Source: Firmicutes bacterium UBA2116 | GTDB lineage: Bacteria; Bacillota; Clostridia; Tissierellales; Sedimentibacteraceae | DNA length: 64,000 bases | Reading direction: 5' to 3' | Assembly (NCBI GenBank): GCA_002331025.1 | Contig: DCYG01000022.1 | Span: 138,660 to 202,659 of the forward strand | Shown: piece by piece, positions 51,786 to 60,328 of the stretch | How positions within the stretch are numbered: the first letter of the stretch is position 1 | Layout of the letters: the number at the start of each line of letters is the position of its first letter | Made by a program: the position numbers and the translations under genes | The notes under the pieces: model-generated | Told to the model about the DNA's origin: nothing | The model's database searches: none | Seen by the model: the letters and a program-made list of their open reading frames with translations, nothing else

Positions 51786-53693
51786 ATGAACAATATAACT
51801 ATGGAAAAATTACAATATGACGAATTGAAAGAGCATGTTAAAAGCTACTGTACGAGTAATTTAGGGAAAATTATGATGGATAAATTACACCCTTCATCTC
51901 ATATGGAAACTGTTAAAAAAAGATTGAATGAAACGACAGAAGGGAAAATTTTATTGGAAAGCAGTGTAGTACCATTGCAGGGAATTGTGCACATAGATAA
52001 TATTATTTCAAAATTAGAGAAAGGGATGATATTAAACGGTGAAGCACTCAGCAATGTTTCAAGCTTTTTAAGAGGCTGCAGAAAGCTTAAGGCATATATG
52101 GAGGATATGAAATTCTATGCTCCTGTTTTATCCGGCTATTCAGGTTCAATAGAGGTGTTGGAGAATATTGAAGAAGAAATAAATACTTCAATAGTTAATG
52201 ATAAAGTAAGTCCTGATGCGTCGAAGGAATTAAAAAGAATTACAAGATTAATAGAAAACCTTGAAATAAAAATAGAAAATAAATTAAACGAGTTTCTGAG
52301 ATCATCAATAAATAAAAATTATATACAGGATTTCTTCATTACAAAAAGAAAAGAAAAATTTACAATACCGATTAAATCTTCCTATAAAAATCAGGTATCA
52401 GGTACAGTAATAGAAATTTCCGGCGGAGGAGCAACGGTTTTCATAGAGCCTGCAACTGTGAGTAAATTTTCTTCTGAGCTTGAGCAGCTGATTGCTGAAA
52501 AGGAAAATGAAGAATATCAGATATTATCATTTTTAACCGGTTTGATTAATGATTGTATCAGAGAACTGAAGCAAAATGCAGAGGTTGTGGGAATTTATGA
52601 TATGATTTTTGCAAAATCCAAATTCAGCAGAGAAATAAACGGTATTTCACCTGATGTAAATAATTATGGATATATAAATATAATAAACGGCAGACATCCC
52701 ATGCTGAAGAATAAGGTTGTACCATTGAATTTCACTATAGGAAAGGATTACAGGACATTAGTTATTACAGGTCCTAATGCAGGAGGAAAGACTGTTGTAT
52801 TAAAAACAGTGGGACTATTAACCCTGGCGGTACAATCCGGATTTCATATACCATGTGAAGCAGGAAGTGAATTTTCTGTTTTTGAAAATATATTTGCAGA
52901 TATAGGGGATGACCAGAGCATAGAAAATGCTTTAAGTACATTTTCATCTCATGTAAAAAATATCGCTCAAATTATTAAGGACACCAACAAATCCACGCTC
53001 TTACTGTTTGACGAAATAGGAAGCGGAACAGAGCCCAACGAGGGTGCGGCATTGGCAATTTCAGTCTTGGAGGAAGTTTACCACAAGGGTGCAATTACTG
53101 TATCTACAACACATTATGGTGAAATCAAGGATTATTCCTTAAATCATCCTGATTTTGAAAATGCAGCCATGCTTTTTAACAGCGAAACTTTAGAGCCGCT
53201 ATTTAAACTCCTGATAGGTGAGTCCGGTAACAGCAATGCTTTTTGGATAGCTGAAAAAATGGGAATAAATAAATCGGTAGTACAGCGTGCCAGAGAATAT
53301 ATTTCCAATAAAAAATATAATTTTAATATAGTAAGTAAAAATAAAGTTACCCAAATGAGAAATGAGGAAATAAATGCGGATGAAGAAGTTATTAATTTTG
53401 ATATAGGAGACAGGGTTTGTTTAACAGAGTACAAGGAATCAGGTATTGTTTATAAGCCAAAGGATAAGTTTAATAATTTAACTGTTTTCTATAAAGGGGA
53501 ATTTAAAGAAATCAATGCTAAACAATTAAAATTAGAAAATAAAGCAGGAGACTTGTATCCGGAGGGATACGATTTGAATACTTTGTTTGTTGATTTTTCA
53601 GAGCTTAAATTAGAAAGAGATATAAACAGAGGCTCAAAGAAGGTGTTGAAGGAAATAAATAAAAAAATAAAAATTAGAAGAAATGATATTTAA
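51786..53693 (+). CDS. MutS2-family ATPase without the Smr nuclease domain
   Basis: 635 residues against ~785 for standard MutS2. Present are the MutS core/lever helices, the clamp-like region and the ABC ATPase: Walker A GPNAGGKT (~residue 329), Walker B LLLFDEIGSGTEPNEG, and STTHYGEIKDYS. A small KOW-like beta segment follows (FDIGDRVCLTEYKESGIVYK). The C-terminal Smr endonuclease domain is missing; the gene ends in a basic helix. Standard MutS2 splits collided ribosomes or limits recombination. Control by a short-ORF attenuator makes a ribosome-protection role attractive (inference). AAAGGAA precedes the ATG. Confidence 0.87.
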   Translation: MNNITMEKLQYDELKEHVKSYCTSNLGKIMMDKLHPSSHMETVKKRLNETTEGKILLESSVVPLQGIVHIDNIISKLEKGMILNGEALSNVSSFLRGCRKLKAYMEDMKFYAPVLSGYSGSIEVLENIEEEINTSIVNDKVSPDASKELKRITRLIENLEIKIENKLNEFLRSSINKNYIQDFFITKRKEKFTIPIKSSYKNQVSGTVIEISGGGATVFIEPATVSKFSSELEQLIAEKENEEYQILSFLTGLINDCIRELKQNAEVVGIYDMIFAKSKFSREINGISPDVNNYGYINIINGRHPMLKNKVVPLNFTIGKDYRTLVITGPNAGGKTVVLKTVGLLTLAVQSGFHIPCEAGSEFSVFENIFADIGDDQSIENALSTFSSHVKNIAQIIKDTNKSTLLLFDEIGSGTEPNEGAALAISVLEEVYHKGAITVSTTHYGEIKDYSLNHPDFENAAMLFNSETLEPLFKLLIGESGNSNAFWIAEKMGINKSVVQRAREYISNKKYNFNIVSKNKVTQMRNEEINADEEVINFDIGDRVCLTEYKESGIVYKPKDKFNNLTVFYKGEFKEINAKQLKLENKAGDLYPEGYDLNTLFVDFSELKLERDINRGSKKVLKEINKKIKIRRNDI

Positions 53694-53704
53694 AAAACGG
53701 ATGG

Positions 53705-53755
53705 AGCCGGAGAATTAAGTGCAATTTTAGCACTCTGATTCTCCGGCTTTTTTTG
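53705..53755 (+). terminator. Intrinsic terminator of the mutS2-like gene
   Basis: AGCCGGAGAAT (53705-53715) pairs with ATTCTCCGGCT (53738-53748), inner AGTGC/GCACT stem, followed by TTTTTTT. Confidence 0.93.
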
Positions 53756-53779
53756 GAGAATATAGACTGTATAAAACTA

Positions 53780-53829
53780 TTGACCGAATCGGTTAGTTGT
53801 GTTAGTATATTATTAACCGATTCGGTTAA
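53780..53829 (+). promoter_or_regulatory. TetR promoter with two palindromic operators
   Basis: -35 TTGACC (53780-53785), 17-base spacer, TAGTAT (53803-53808). ACCGAATCGGT (53783-53793) covers the -35. TTAACCGATTCGGTTAA (53813-53829, perfect 17-base palindrome) lies just after the -10. Both are the kind of site bound by the TetR protein encoded next. Confidence 0.85.
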
Positions 53830-53851
53830 TAATATTTGTGAGGTGAGTCCT

Positions 53852-54475
53852 GTGGAGAGATTTTTAAGTTTGTCCGTAGAAAAACAAAATATAATTATTA
53901 ATGCCGCCCTTACATGCTTTGGCACTAACGGCTACAAAAAAGCATCTATGAGCGATATTGCTACAGCTGCCGGGGTTTCAAAAGCCCTGATCTTTCATTA
54001 CTTCGGTACAAAAAAGGCTCTGTATCTTTATTTAATGGAGTTGTGCAGTAATATTCTTGAGAATGAAATCAATGATAAGTTTGACAACAATGTGACTGAC
54101 TTCTTTGACAGAATCAGGCTTTTAATGAATATCGAAATTTCAGTTATGAAAGAACACCCTCCAATGCTTTCTTTTTTAAACAGTATGTATTTTGAAAATG
54201 ATGATGAAGTAAAAGATGATATAAAGGCTGTTTTGACAAACGGAAAAGGTGAAAGTTTGAGAAACAGAATTACCTTTGAAGATACAGATATTTCAAAATT
54301 TAAAGACGGTATTGACCCAAGGCTTGTGATGAAAATATTTACATGGCTTACAGACGGTTATTTAAGTAAAATGCAAACTAATGCAGGGATCGATATTGAT
54401 ACTTTATGCAAAGAAATTAATGATTTTAATGAATGCATAAACTTATTCAAAGAAAATTTTTATAAGGAGAAATAA
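53852..54475 (+). CDS. TetR/AcrR-family transcriptional regulator
   Basis: 207 residues. The N-terminal helix-turn-helix is typical: IIINAALTCFGTNGYKKASM, then IATAAGVSKALIFHYFGTKK. The ligand domain includes EISVMKEHPPMLSFLNSMYF. GTG 53852 follows GAGGTGAG; the open frame extends upstream through the operators, which rules out earlier starts. It very probably represses its own promoter and the downstream rph gene, released by a ligand that could be a rifamycin (inference). Confidence 0.92.
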   Translation: MERFLSLSVEKQNIIINAALTCFGTNGYKKASMSDIATAAGVSKALIFHYFGTKKALYLYLMELCSNILENEINDKFDNNVTDFFDRIRLLMNIEISVMKEHPPMLSFLNSMYFENDDEVKDDIKAVLTNGKGESLRNRITFEDTDISKFKDGIDPRLVMKIFTWLTDGYLSKMQTNAGIDIDTLCKEINDFNECINLFKENFYKEK

Positions 54476-54533
54476 TCGTTATATATTCTGATTTTAAAAA
54501 GTGTTTTTTAATAAAATGAAAAGGAGAATATGT

Positions 54534-57191
54534 ATGTATTCATATGTACTTGGCTTTGAGGAAATTGACAAAACGAAGCTTGCAACAGTTGGAGGAAAGG
54601 GTGCCAACCTTGGGGAGCTGTCCGGAATTGATGGTATAAGGGTACCAGAGGGCTTCTGCGTTACAACCGAAGCATACAAAAGAATAATTGAGCAAACACC
54701 GGAGTTTAATGCTCTGCTTAAGCAACTATTTCTTTTAAAGGCGGAGGACAGAGAAAGTATCAGTGAAATAAGTGGAAAGATTCGCAGCGCCATCGAAAGA
54801 ACATCAATTCCAAAAGAAATTGATGATGAGGTTACTCGTTATCTTATAAAAGTGGGAGATAAAAATGCCTATGCTGTACGTTCCAGTGCTACAGCGGAGG
54901 ATCTTCCGACAGCATCCTTTGCGGGACAGCAAGATACCTATTTGAACATTATAGGAAAGGAAGCCATACTGAAACACATCAGCAAATGCTGGGCGTCACT
55001 CTTTACTGACCGGGCGGTGGTTTATCGGATGCAGAATGGTTTCGACCACAATAAGGTACATCTGTCAGTAGTCATACAGAGGATGGTTTTTCCCGAGTCA
55101 TCGGGAATTATGTTCACCGCTGATCCGGTTACATCAAACAGGAAAATTGTGTCCGTTGATGCCGGCTTTGGGCTTGGGGAAGCGCTGGTTTCGGGGCTTG
55201 TAGATGCTGATATATATAAAGTGCAGGAAGGCAAGATAGTCGGTAAGAAGATATCAAAGAAAAAACTGGCGATTTATGGTATCAAAGAAGGCGGCACGAA
55301 GGAGGTGCAGCTTGGGCTCGATAAACAAAATGCACAGACGCTGACGGATGCGCAGATCCTGGAGCTTGAAAAAACAGGCAGAAGGATTGAAGCGTATTTC
55401 GGTCGCCCCCAGGACATAGAATGGTGTCTTTATGAAGATAAAATTTATATCGTTCAGAGTCGTCCCATTACCACCTTATATCCTGTACCGGATGTGAATG
55501 ATGGAAAAAATCATGTCTATATGTCCCTCGGCCATCAGCAGATGATGACAGATACCCTGAAACCATTAGGGATGTCCATATTCCGGATTTGGTTAAGAAA
55601 GCTTCGCGCTACAGGGATGCCGCCAGGCGAGTTAATGGTCGAGGCCGGTGGGAGGATATATGTTGACATTTCCCATGATATAGCCTCGCCGACGGGAAGA
55701 AAAACTTTTGTTAAAAACGGTTTCGGTTCGGTAGACGTTTTGATGCAGAAAGCGCTATACAATTTACTAAAAAGGGAAGATTATATCAAATCATTGCCCC
55801 GGGGAAAGAGTTCAATGAGCATGACCGGCGGTGCTACGGGGCAGATATTTTCAGGACTCATACAGGCGAGAAAAATCGAACGGGAGAATGACACACGTCT
55901 GGTCCAAAATATTATGACCAATCATGATGAGAAGGTACGTAATCTGGAGCTAAGCATCCGCGAAAAAACGGGAGCAGGACTGTTTGACTTTATTTTGGAG
56001 GATATGGATGTCACCTATAATGATATTGTTTTAGGCGGATACAGCGTGGGCATTGTTGGATTCTTTGCATCAGCATGGATTGCCGAAAATATCAAGAAAT
56101 GGCTGGGCGAAGAGAATGTTACCGATATTCTGTCACAATCGTTACCCAATAATGTTACTGCTGAGATGGGACTTGAGCTTTTGGACGTAGCGGATGTTGT
56201 TCGTCAATATCCTGCAGTACTCACATATTTACAATCTGCCAACAATGAAACCTTTTTTGAAGAGCTGGATAAGCTGGACGGTGGCAAGGTCGTCAGCAAA
56301 TCTCTTCAGAGCTATCTGAAAAAATACGGTGTGCGCTGCCCGGGAGAAATAGACATCACCAGGACGCGCTGGGCTGAGAAGCCGACGATGCTTATTCCCA
56401 TGCTTATCAATAATATCAAGAATTTCGAGCCGGGCTCCCATTATACAATATTTGAGCAGAAACGATTGGAAGCAGAGCAAAAAGAACATGAACTTATCAG
56501 CAGGTTGGAGAAGCTCCCGGGCGGCAGAAAAAAGGCGGAAAAGATGAAGAAAAAAATCAGTGTTTTCCGTAATTTCATCGGCTTCCGTGAATACCCCAAG
56601 TATGCCTTAATGCAGCATTTTTATGTTTACAAGCAGGCTTTAAAGAAAGAGGCTGCTATGCTGGTGCAGAAAGGAGTGATTCAGGAGCCGGAGGATATCT
56701 ATTATCTGACATTTGAGGAGCTGCGAAAGGTCGTTAGCTTGAACCAATTGAATTACAATATAATAGAGGAACGAAAAAGAGAATATGAAGTTTATGAAAA
56801 ATTAACTCCTCCCCGTGTGATGACGTCTGATGGTGAAATTATCACCGGTGAGTACGACACCGGCAACATCCCACAGAACGCTTTGATAGGAGTACCTGTT
56901 TCATCCGGTGTCATTGAGGGGCGGGCGCGGATAGTTTTAAATCTGGAGGATGCCGACATTGAGGAAGGTGACATACTGGTAACAGCTTTTACTGATCCCA
57001 GTTGGACTCCGTTGTTCATATCAATTAAAGGACTTATTACGGAGGTAGGCGGAATGATGACCCATGGTGCCGTTGTAGCAAGGGAGTACGGTCTTCCTGC
57101 AGTAGTGAGTGTAGAAAATGCTACAAAGTTGATTAAAGATGGTCAAAAGATTCGTGTAAACGGAACAAAAGGATATGTAGAAATCTTGTAA
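54534..57191 (+). CDS. rph: Rifampin phosphotransferase (Rph)
   Basis: 885 residues, the size of Rph/PEP-synthase-like enzymes. Domains in order: ATP-grasp (TVGGKGANLGELSGIDGIRV, VRSSATAEDLPTASFAGQQD, DIEWCLYEDKIYIVQSRPI), central rifamycin-binding region, and C-terminal swivelling phosphohistidine domain with TEVGGMMTHGAVVAREYGLP (His ~844). It transfers phosphate from ATP to the ansa bridge of rifamycins. The central region and length separate it from true PEP synthase. AAAGGAG lies upstream of ATG 54534; it is 58 bases after tetR. Confidence 0.9.
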   Translation: MYSYVLGFEEIDKTKLATVGGKGANLGELSGIDGIRVPEGFCVTTEAYKRIIEQTPEFNALLKQLFLLKAEDRESISEISGKIRSAIERTSIPKEIDDEVTRYLIKVGDKNAYAVRSSATAEDLPTASFAGQQDTYLNIIGKEAILKHISKCWASLFTDRAVVYRMQNGFDHNKVHLSVVIQRMVFPESSGIMFTADPVTSNRKIVSVDAGFGLGEALVSGLVDADIYKVQEGKIVGKKISKKKLAIYGIKEGGTKEVQLGLDKQNAQTLTDAQILELEKTGRRIEAYFGRPQDIEWCLYEDKIYIVQSRPITTLYPVPDVNDGKNHVYMSLGHQQMMTDTLKPLGMSIFRIWLRKLRATGMPPGELMVEAGGRIYVDISHDIASPTGRKTFVKNGFGSVDVLMQKALYNLLKREDYIKSLPRGKSSMSMTGGATGQIFSGLIQARKIERENDTRLVQNIMTNHDEKVRNLELSIREKTGAGLFDFILEDMDVTYNDIVLGGYSVGIVGFFASAWIAENIKKWLGEENVTDILSQSLPNNVTAEMGLELLDVADVVRQYPAVLTYLQSANNETFFEELDKLDGGKVVSKSLQSYLKKYGVRCPGEIDITRTRWAEKPTMLIPMLINNIKNFEPGSHYTIFEQKRLEAEQKEHELISRLEKLPGGRKKAEKMKKKISVFRNFIGFREYPKYALMQHFYVYKQALKKEAAMLVQKGVIQEPEDIYYLTFEELRKVVSLNQLNYNIIEERKREYEVYEKLTPPRVMTSDGEIITGEYDTGNIPQNALIGVPVSSGVIEGRARIVLNLEDADIEEGDILVTAFTDPSWTPLFISIKGLITEVGGMMTHGAVVAREYGLPAVVSVENATKLIKDGQKIRVNGTKGYVEIL

Positions 57192-57208
57192 TAGGGAGGT
57201 AAACACTT

Positions 57209-57670
57209 ATGACCAGAGCATTTGTAGAAATACTGATTCTTGTTATCAACGCCCTTAGTGCCGATACGTTGGCCTATATAGCAGGGGTAATCCAAAAAGT
57301 GATGAACAATATGGATGAAGCCGAATTCCAAAGCTTTACGAAGCAGCTGCATAAATCGATGCACAAGTCACCGTATTTGATTATAACGGCGGAGCTGCCA
57401 AAGGTTGCGTTTATCCCTTATTTCATCATTTTCGGTTTCTCCAATTGGTGGTTCACAGCAGGAGCTATTGTTGCTATAGCTGCTTCGGTATTTGTCAGCA
57501 AGCCCATCGTTTTGCCGGCTTACAAAATGATTTATGAATCTCTTAAAAGCAGCGATGTGGAGGGACTCAGTGAGTGGCGACGTAAACTGCAGACCAGGAA
57601 CAGATTTCGCGCGGTACTTCAGTTTGTATCTGTCATCCTTATGGTGATAGGGTTGTTTGGAGTCTCATAA
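57209..57670 (+). CDS. Membrane protein, DUF1772-like
   Basis: 153 residues with three to four hydrophobic segments. NNMDEAEFQSFTKQLHKSMH and a C-terminal RNRFRAVLQFVSVILMV resemble DUF1772-type proteins. It begins 17 bases after rph with GGGAGG, so it is the third gene of the TetR operon. Role unknown. Confidence 0.7.
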   Translation: MTRAFVEILILVINALSADTLAYIAGVIQKVMNNMDEAEFQSFTKQLHKSMHKSPYLIITAELPKVAFIPYFIIFGFSNWWFTAGAIVAIAASVFVSKPIVLPAYKMIYESLKSSDVEGLSEWRRKLQTRNRFRAVLQFVSVILMVIGLFGVS

Positions 57671-57950
57671 AACAGAGCTTGACGCGGTCTGCGTCTGGAA
57701 GTTACATCTTTAGGATAAGCGGACCGCAGAAATTATCAAGGCTAAAGCCCTCAGTATGCTAATTTGTAAAAAAGAGAGTATGAGCGTCAGATTTATTGAA
57801 AATACATCCTGACACCAAGGGGATAGTGGGTTCGATGGTCATCATTATTGCACACACAAGGCATGTAGGAGATATTGTTGAATTATGTCGAATTTAAAAG
57901 AATTAAATAAAATATTTTTGTTAAAATTATAAACTAATATAATTATTGAT
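57671..57950. other. Non-coding stretch with a decayed repeat
   Basis: GCGGTCTGC (about 57676) can pair with GCGGACCGC (about 57719). The segment 57799-57875 (GACACCAAGGGGATAGTG, CATCATTATT, GGCATGTAGGAGAT) is a diverged relative of 59450-59527 (GCCACCAAGGGGATACCA, CATCATAATC, CGCATGTGGAGGTT). No gene seen. Confidence 0.4.
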
Positions 57951-57993
57951 TATTAGTATGTAATATGATAACATACTAATAGAACATTTGTTC
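57951..57993 (+). promoter_or_regulatory. Inverted repeat and LexA-like box before the KilA-N gene
   Basis: TATTAGTATGT (57951-57961) and ACATACTAATA (57971-57981) are perfect inverted arms. GAACATTTGTTC (57982-57993) fits GAAC-N4-GTTC, the Gram-positive LexA core. TTGATT/TAACAT could serve as a weak -35/-10. Confidence 0.6.
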
Positions 57994-58060
57994 ACTTGAA
58001 ATCTTTTGAAATAACTGTCTGTAAAATTTGAATTTTAAACTATGTACAAAGAGGATACTA

Positions 58061-58906
58061 ATGGCAAAGAAACCTATTAAAGAAACAATTCATGCAAAAG
58101 GTTTAGTCATTTCAATTTATACAGAAGATTTTCAAAATGAGTTTATTTCGCTTACAGATATTGCAAGATATAAAAGTGACGAACCTAAAGATGTAATTAA
58201 AAATTGGATGAGAAGTAAAGATACCATTGAATTTTTGGGACTTTGGGAACAGTTACATAATGATGTATTTAAAGGGGTCGAATTCGACTCCTTTAGAAAA
58301 CAAGCAGGGTCGAATGCTTTTACAATGTCACCTCAGAAGTGGATAGAAAATACTAATGCCATTGGAATTGTCTCAAAATCTGGTCGTAATGGTGGAACTT
58401 TTGCATACTCTGATATTGCTTTTGAATTTGCATCTTGGATTTCAGCAGAGTTTAAACTCTATATTATTAAAGACTATAAAAGATTGAAAAGTGATGAAAG
58501 TAGCAAACTTTCTTTAGGCTGGAATCTAAATCGGGAGATTTCAAAGCTTAACTATAGGATACATACTGATGCTATCAAGAAAAACTTGATTCCAGCAGAA
58601 TTGAAACCCTTTCAAATATCAATGACTTATGCTAATGAGGCCGATGTATTAAATGTAGCTTTGTTTGGAATAACATCTAAACAATGGAGAAATGAGAACG
58701 CTGACAAAAGTGGAAACATCAGAGATTATGCTACACTAAATCAATTATTGGTTTTAGCCAATATGGAAAGTTATAATGCAATTTTAATTGAGCAAGGAAA
58801 ACTTCAGCCAGAAAGGCTTCAACTATTGAATAAATTAGCCATTCGCCAATTAAAGGCAATTGAAAAAATTGGTATTGATACAATCAAAAAATTAGAAGAA
58901 AAATAA
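58061..58906 (+). CDS. KilA-N domain protein
   Basis: 281 residues. The KilA-N region is near the N-terminus: ISIYTEDFQNEFISLTDIAR, KNWMRSKDTIEFLGLWEQLH, then SPQKWIENTNAIGIVSKSGR and GGTFAYSDIAFEFASWISAE. The C-terminal half is helical. KilA-N proteins are DNA-binding and common in phages and mobile islands. AGAGGATAC precedes ATG 58061. The SOS-type box upstream suggests induction by DNA damage. Confidence 0.88.
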   Translation: MAKKPIKETIHAKGLVISIYTEDFQNEFISLTDIARYKSDEPKDVIKNWMRSKDTIEFLGLWEQLHNDVFKGVEFDSFRKQAGSNAFTMSPQKWIENTNAIGIVSKSGRNGGTFAYSDIAFEFASWISAEFKLYIIKDYKRLKSDESSKLSLGWNLNREISKLNYRIHTDAIKKNLIPAELKPFQISMTYANEADVLNVALFGITSKQWRNENADKSGNIRDYATLNQLLVLANMESYNAILIEQGKLQPERLQLLNKLAIRQLKAIEKIGIDTIKKLEEK

Positions 58907-58950
58907 TAAGCCTCGCTATTGATGTCGAGGACAAAGAGTGATTGTGTTTA

Positions 58951-58976
58951 GAAAAGCCTTGAGACAAGGGCTTTTC
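58951..58976. terminator. Hairpin after the KilA-N gene
   Basis: GAAAAGCCTTG and CAAGGGCTTTTC pair with one bulged G around AGA; the arms end in TTTTC on either strand. Confidence 0.4.
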
Positions 58977-59076
58977 GAGGTTGAAGAGTAAAAATCCGAT
59001 GTAATAAAATCGTAAAGACGAGTGGTCAATTTAGATGTTACATATTGTTTGATCAGCATCAGTTTGGATTGATGAT

Positions 59077-59247
59077 ATGAATGAAAAGAGGAATGAAATT
59101 GTGCATGGTGGTGAGGATACAACACTAGAGGCAATCAATCTGGTATCTGAATTAGTGCCATCACTTGAACTGACAGCAAAAAAATTGATAGATCGAATTA
59201 TTGATTCTCTGTATAACCGAAGACAGTTCATACATTTTGATTTCTAG
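59077..59247 (+). pseudogene. C-terminal remnant of a HEPN-domain gene
   Basis: 56 codons beginning MNEKRNEIVHGGEDTTLEAI. RNxxxHG is a HEPN active-site motif, and the frame is open upstream (ASVWIDD) without a start or ribosome site. The N-terminal part is gone. Confidence 0.5.
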
Positions 59248-59336
59248 TTTGGTTGAATGATGGTTTTTGGGCTTTATTCCATAGATTAAGCAAGATGCCT
59301 AACAATAAATATGTAAGATGTCATGCTTATTTTCTC

Positions 59337-59399
59337 TTATAGTTCTACATCCACCGTAATTCCTGATTTAAATTCCACAATAAATTTATCCTCAAAAAA
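59337..59399 (-). pseudogene. Possible C-terminal remnant, recombinase-like
   Basis: On the minus strand 20 codons read LFEDKFIVEFKSGITVDVEL and stop. The pattern resembles C-termini of some site-specific recombinases, but the piece is too short to be sure. Confidence 0.22.
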
Positions 59400-59400
59400 G

Positions 59401-59527
59401 ATACAAGGGGACGATTCTTTTGTGTTCTATATATTAGATCCTCTTTTCAGAAATACACTCTGCCACCAAGGGGATACCATCTATCTCCGGCATCATAATC
59501 ATCACTTCAACGCATGTGGAGGTTGTA
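59401..59527. repeat. REP-like fragment and second copy of a decayed repeat
   Basis: CAAGGGGACGATTCTTTTGT (59402-59421) is REP-like. 59450-59527 is the relative of 57799-57875. No intact gene crosses this gap. Confidence 0.4.
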
Positions 59528-59590
59528 GTTCTGCTGCGTTAGAGTTTAGAAAGCAAAAATTGACTTTGACCGCAATATGCTGTGGTTTGG

Positions 59591-59636
59591 GGACTAAAGA
59601 TCAGGGTAGAAAGCACCCGATTTTAGTCCTTTTTTA
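59591..59636 (+). terminator. Strong intrinsic terminator
   Basis: GGACTAAA (59591-59598) pairs with TTTAGTCC (59622-59629), with inner ATC/GAT and GGGT/ACCC pairs, then TTTTTTT. The gene it once served is no longer evident. Confidence 0.85.
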
Positions 59637-59678
59637 AATAGATAAATACTATTATTCTTATTTTGCTATAAAAATATA

Positions 59679-59708
59679 TTGACATTACATAAATTGTAAT
59701 GTTATATT
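59679..59708 (+). promoter_or_regulatory. Promoter and operator of the HTH/MFS operon
   Basis: TTGACA (59679-59684), 18-base spacer, TATATT (59703-59708). ACATTACA-N5-TGTAATGT (59682-59702) lies between the two boxes. TGTAACGTTA (from 59712) repeats the right half after the -10. Autoregulation by the next gene product is likely. Confidence 0.75.
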
Positions 59709-59736
59709 AACTGTAACGTTAATTGTGGAGGAAATG

Positions 59737-60327
59737 ATGGATAAGAAAAATTATATCGTACTTAAAACTGATAAAGATCTGAAAATACTGATGTCTCCTG
59801 TGAGGCAAAAAATAATCAGGGTGATGAGAAATGAGGGAAAACCGGTGACCGCTAAATTTGTAGCTGATAAACTGGAAATTTCACCTTCATCTGCACAGCA
59901 TCATATAAAAAAGTTAGAGCAAGTAGGGATTATTGAATTTGATCATAATGAAATTATAAACGGTATAACTGCAAGGTATCTTAGAATAACAGAAAAAACT
60001 GTAAGCATAGGCCAAGATATAAATGATGATTTAACAGCAGAGCGCGATATATTGGCGAGAAACGTATTAAGCACAGTTTACAACAGTTATAAAAAGCTGA
60101 TTGATGAAAACAGACATCTTTTATCAGAAGAATATAAAAAGGGAAATAAATTTGCTGATCAATTGACAGGAATCGTTCATTTATCCACCGAAGAGGCCAA
60201 TGAATTGTTTGATATTATTGATGACTTTTTAAAAAAACATTCAAAAGCATCGGAGAATTCTCATCCATATGAATATGCCTTGGTTGCTTACAGAGCAGAT
60301 TTAAAAGATGGCAAAAGTGAGATATAG
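59737..60327 (+). CDS. ArsR-like winged-helix regulator
   Basis: 196 residues. The HTH is ILMSPVRQKIIRVMRNEGKP, then ADKLEISPSSAQHHIKKLEQ and VGIIEFDHNEIINGITARYL. A ~110-residue helical C-terminal domain probably binds ligand or dimerises. ATG 59737 lies five bases from GGAGG. The gene ends one base before the MFS start, so it probably controls that exporter. Confidence 0.85.
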   Translation: MDKKNYIVLKTDKDLKILMSPVRQKIIRVMRNEGKPVTAKFVADKLEISPSSAQHHIKKLEQVGIIEFDHNEIINGITARYLRITEKTVSIGQDINDDLTAERDILARNVLSTVYNSYKKLIDENRHLLSEEYKKGNKFADQLTGIVHLSTEEANELFDIIDDFLKKHSKASENSHPYEYALVAYRADLKDGKSEI

Positions 60328-60328
60328 C

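Noticed and set aside
59323..59637. 104-codon plus-strand frame
   Set aside because: It crosses repeat sequence and the terminator stem, with no ribosome site.
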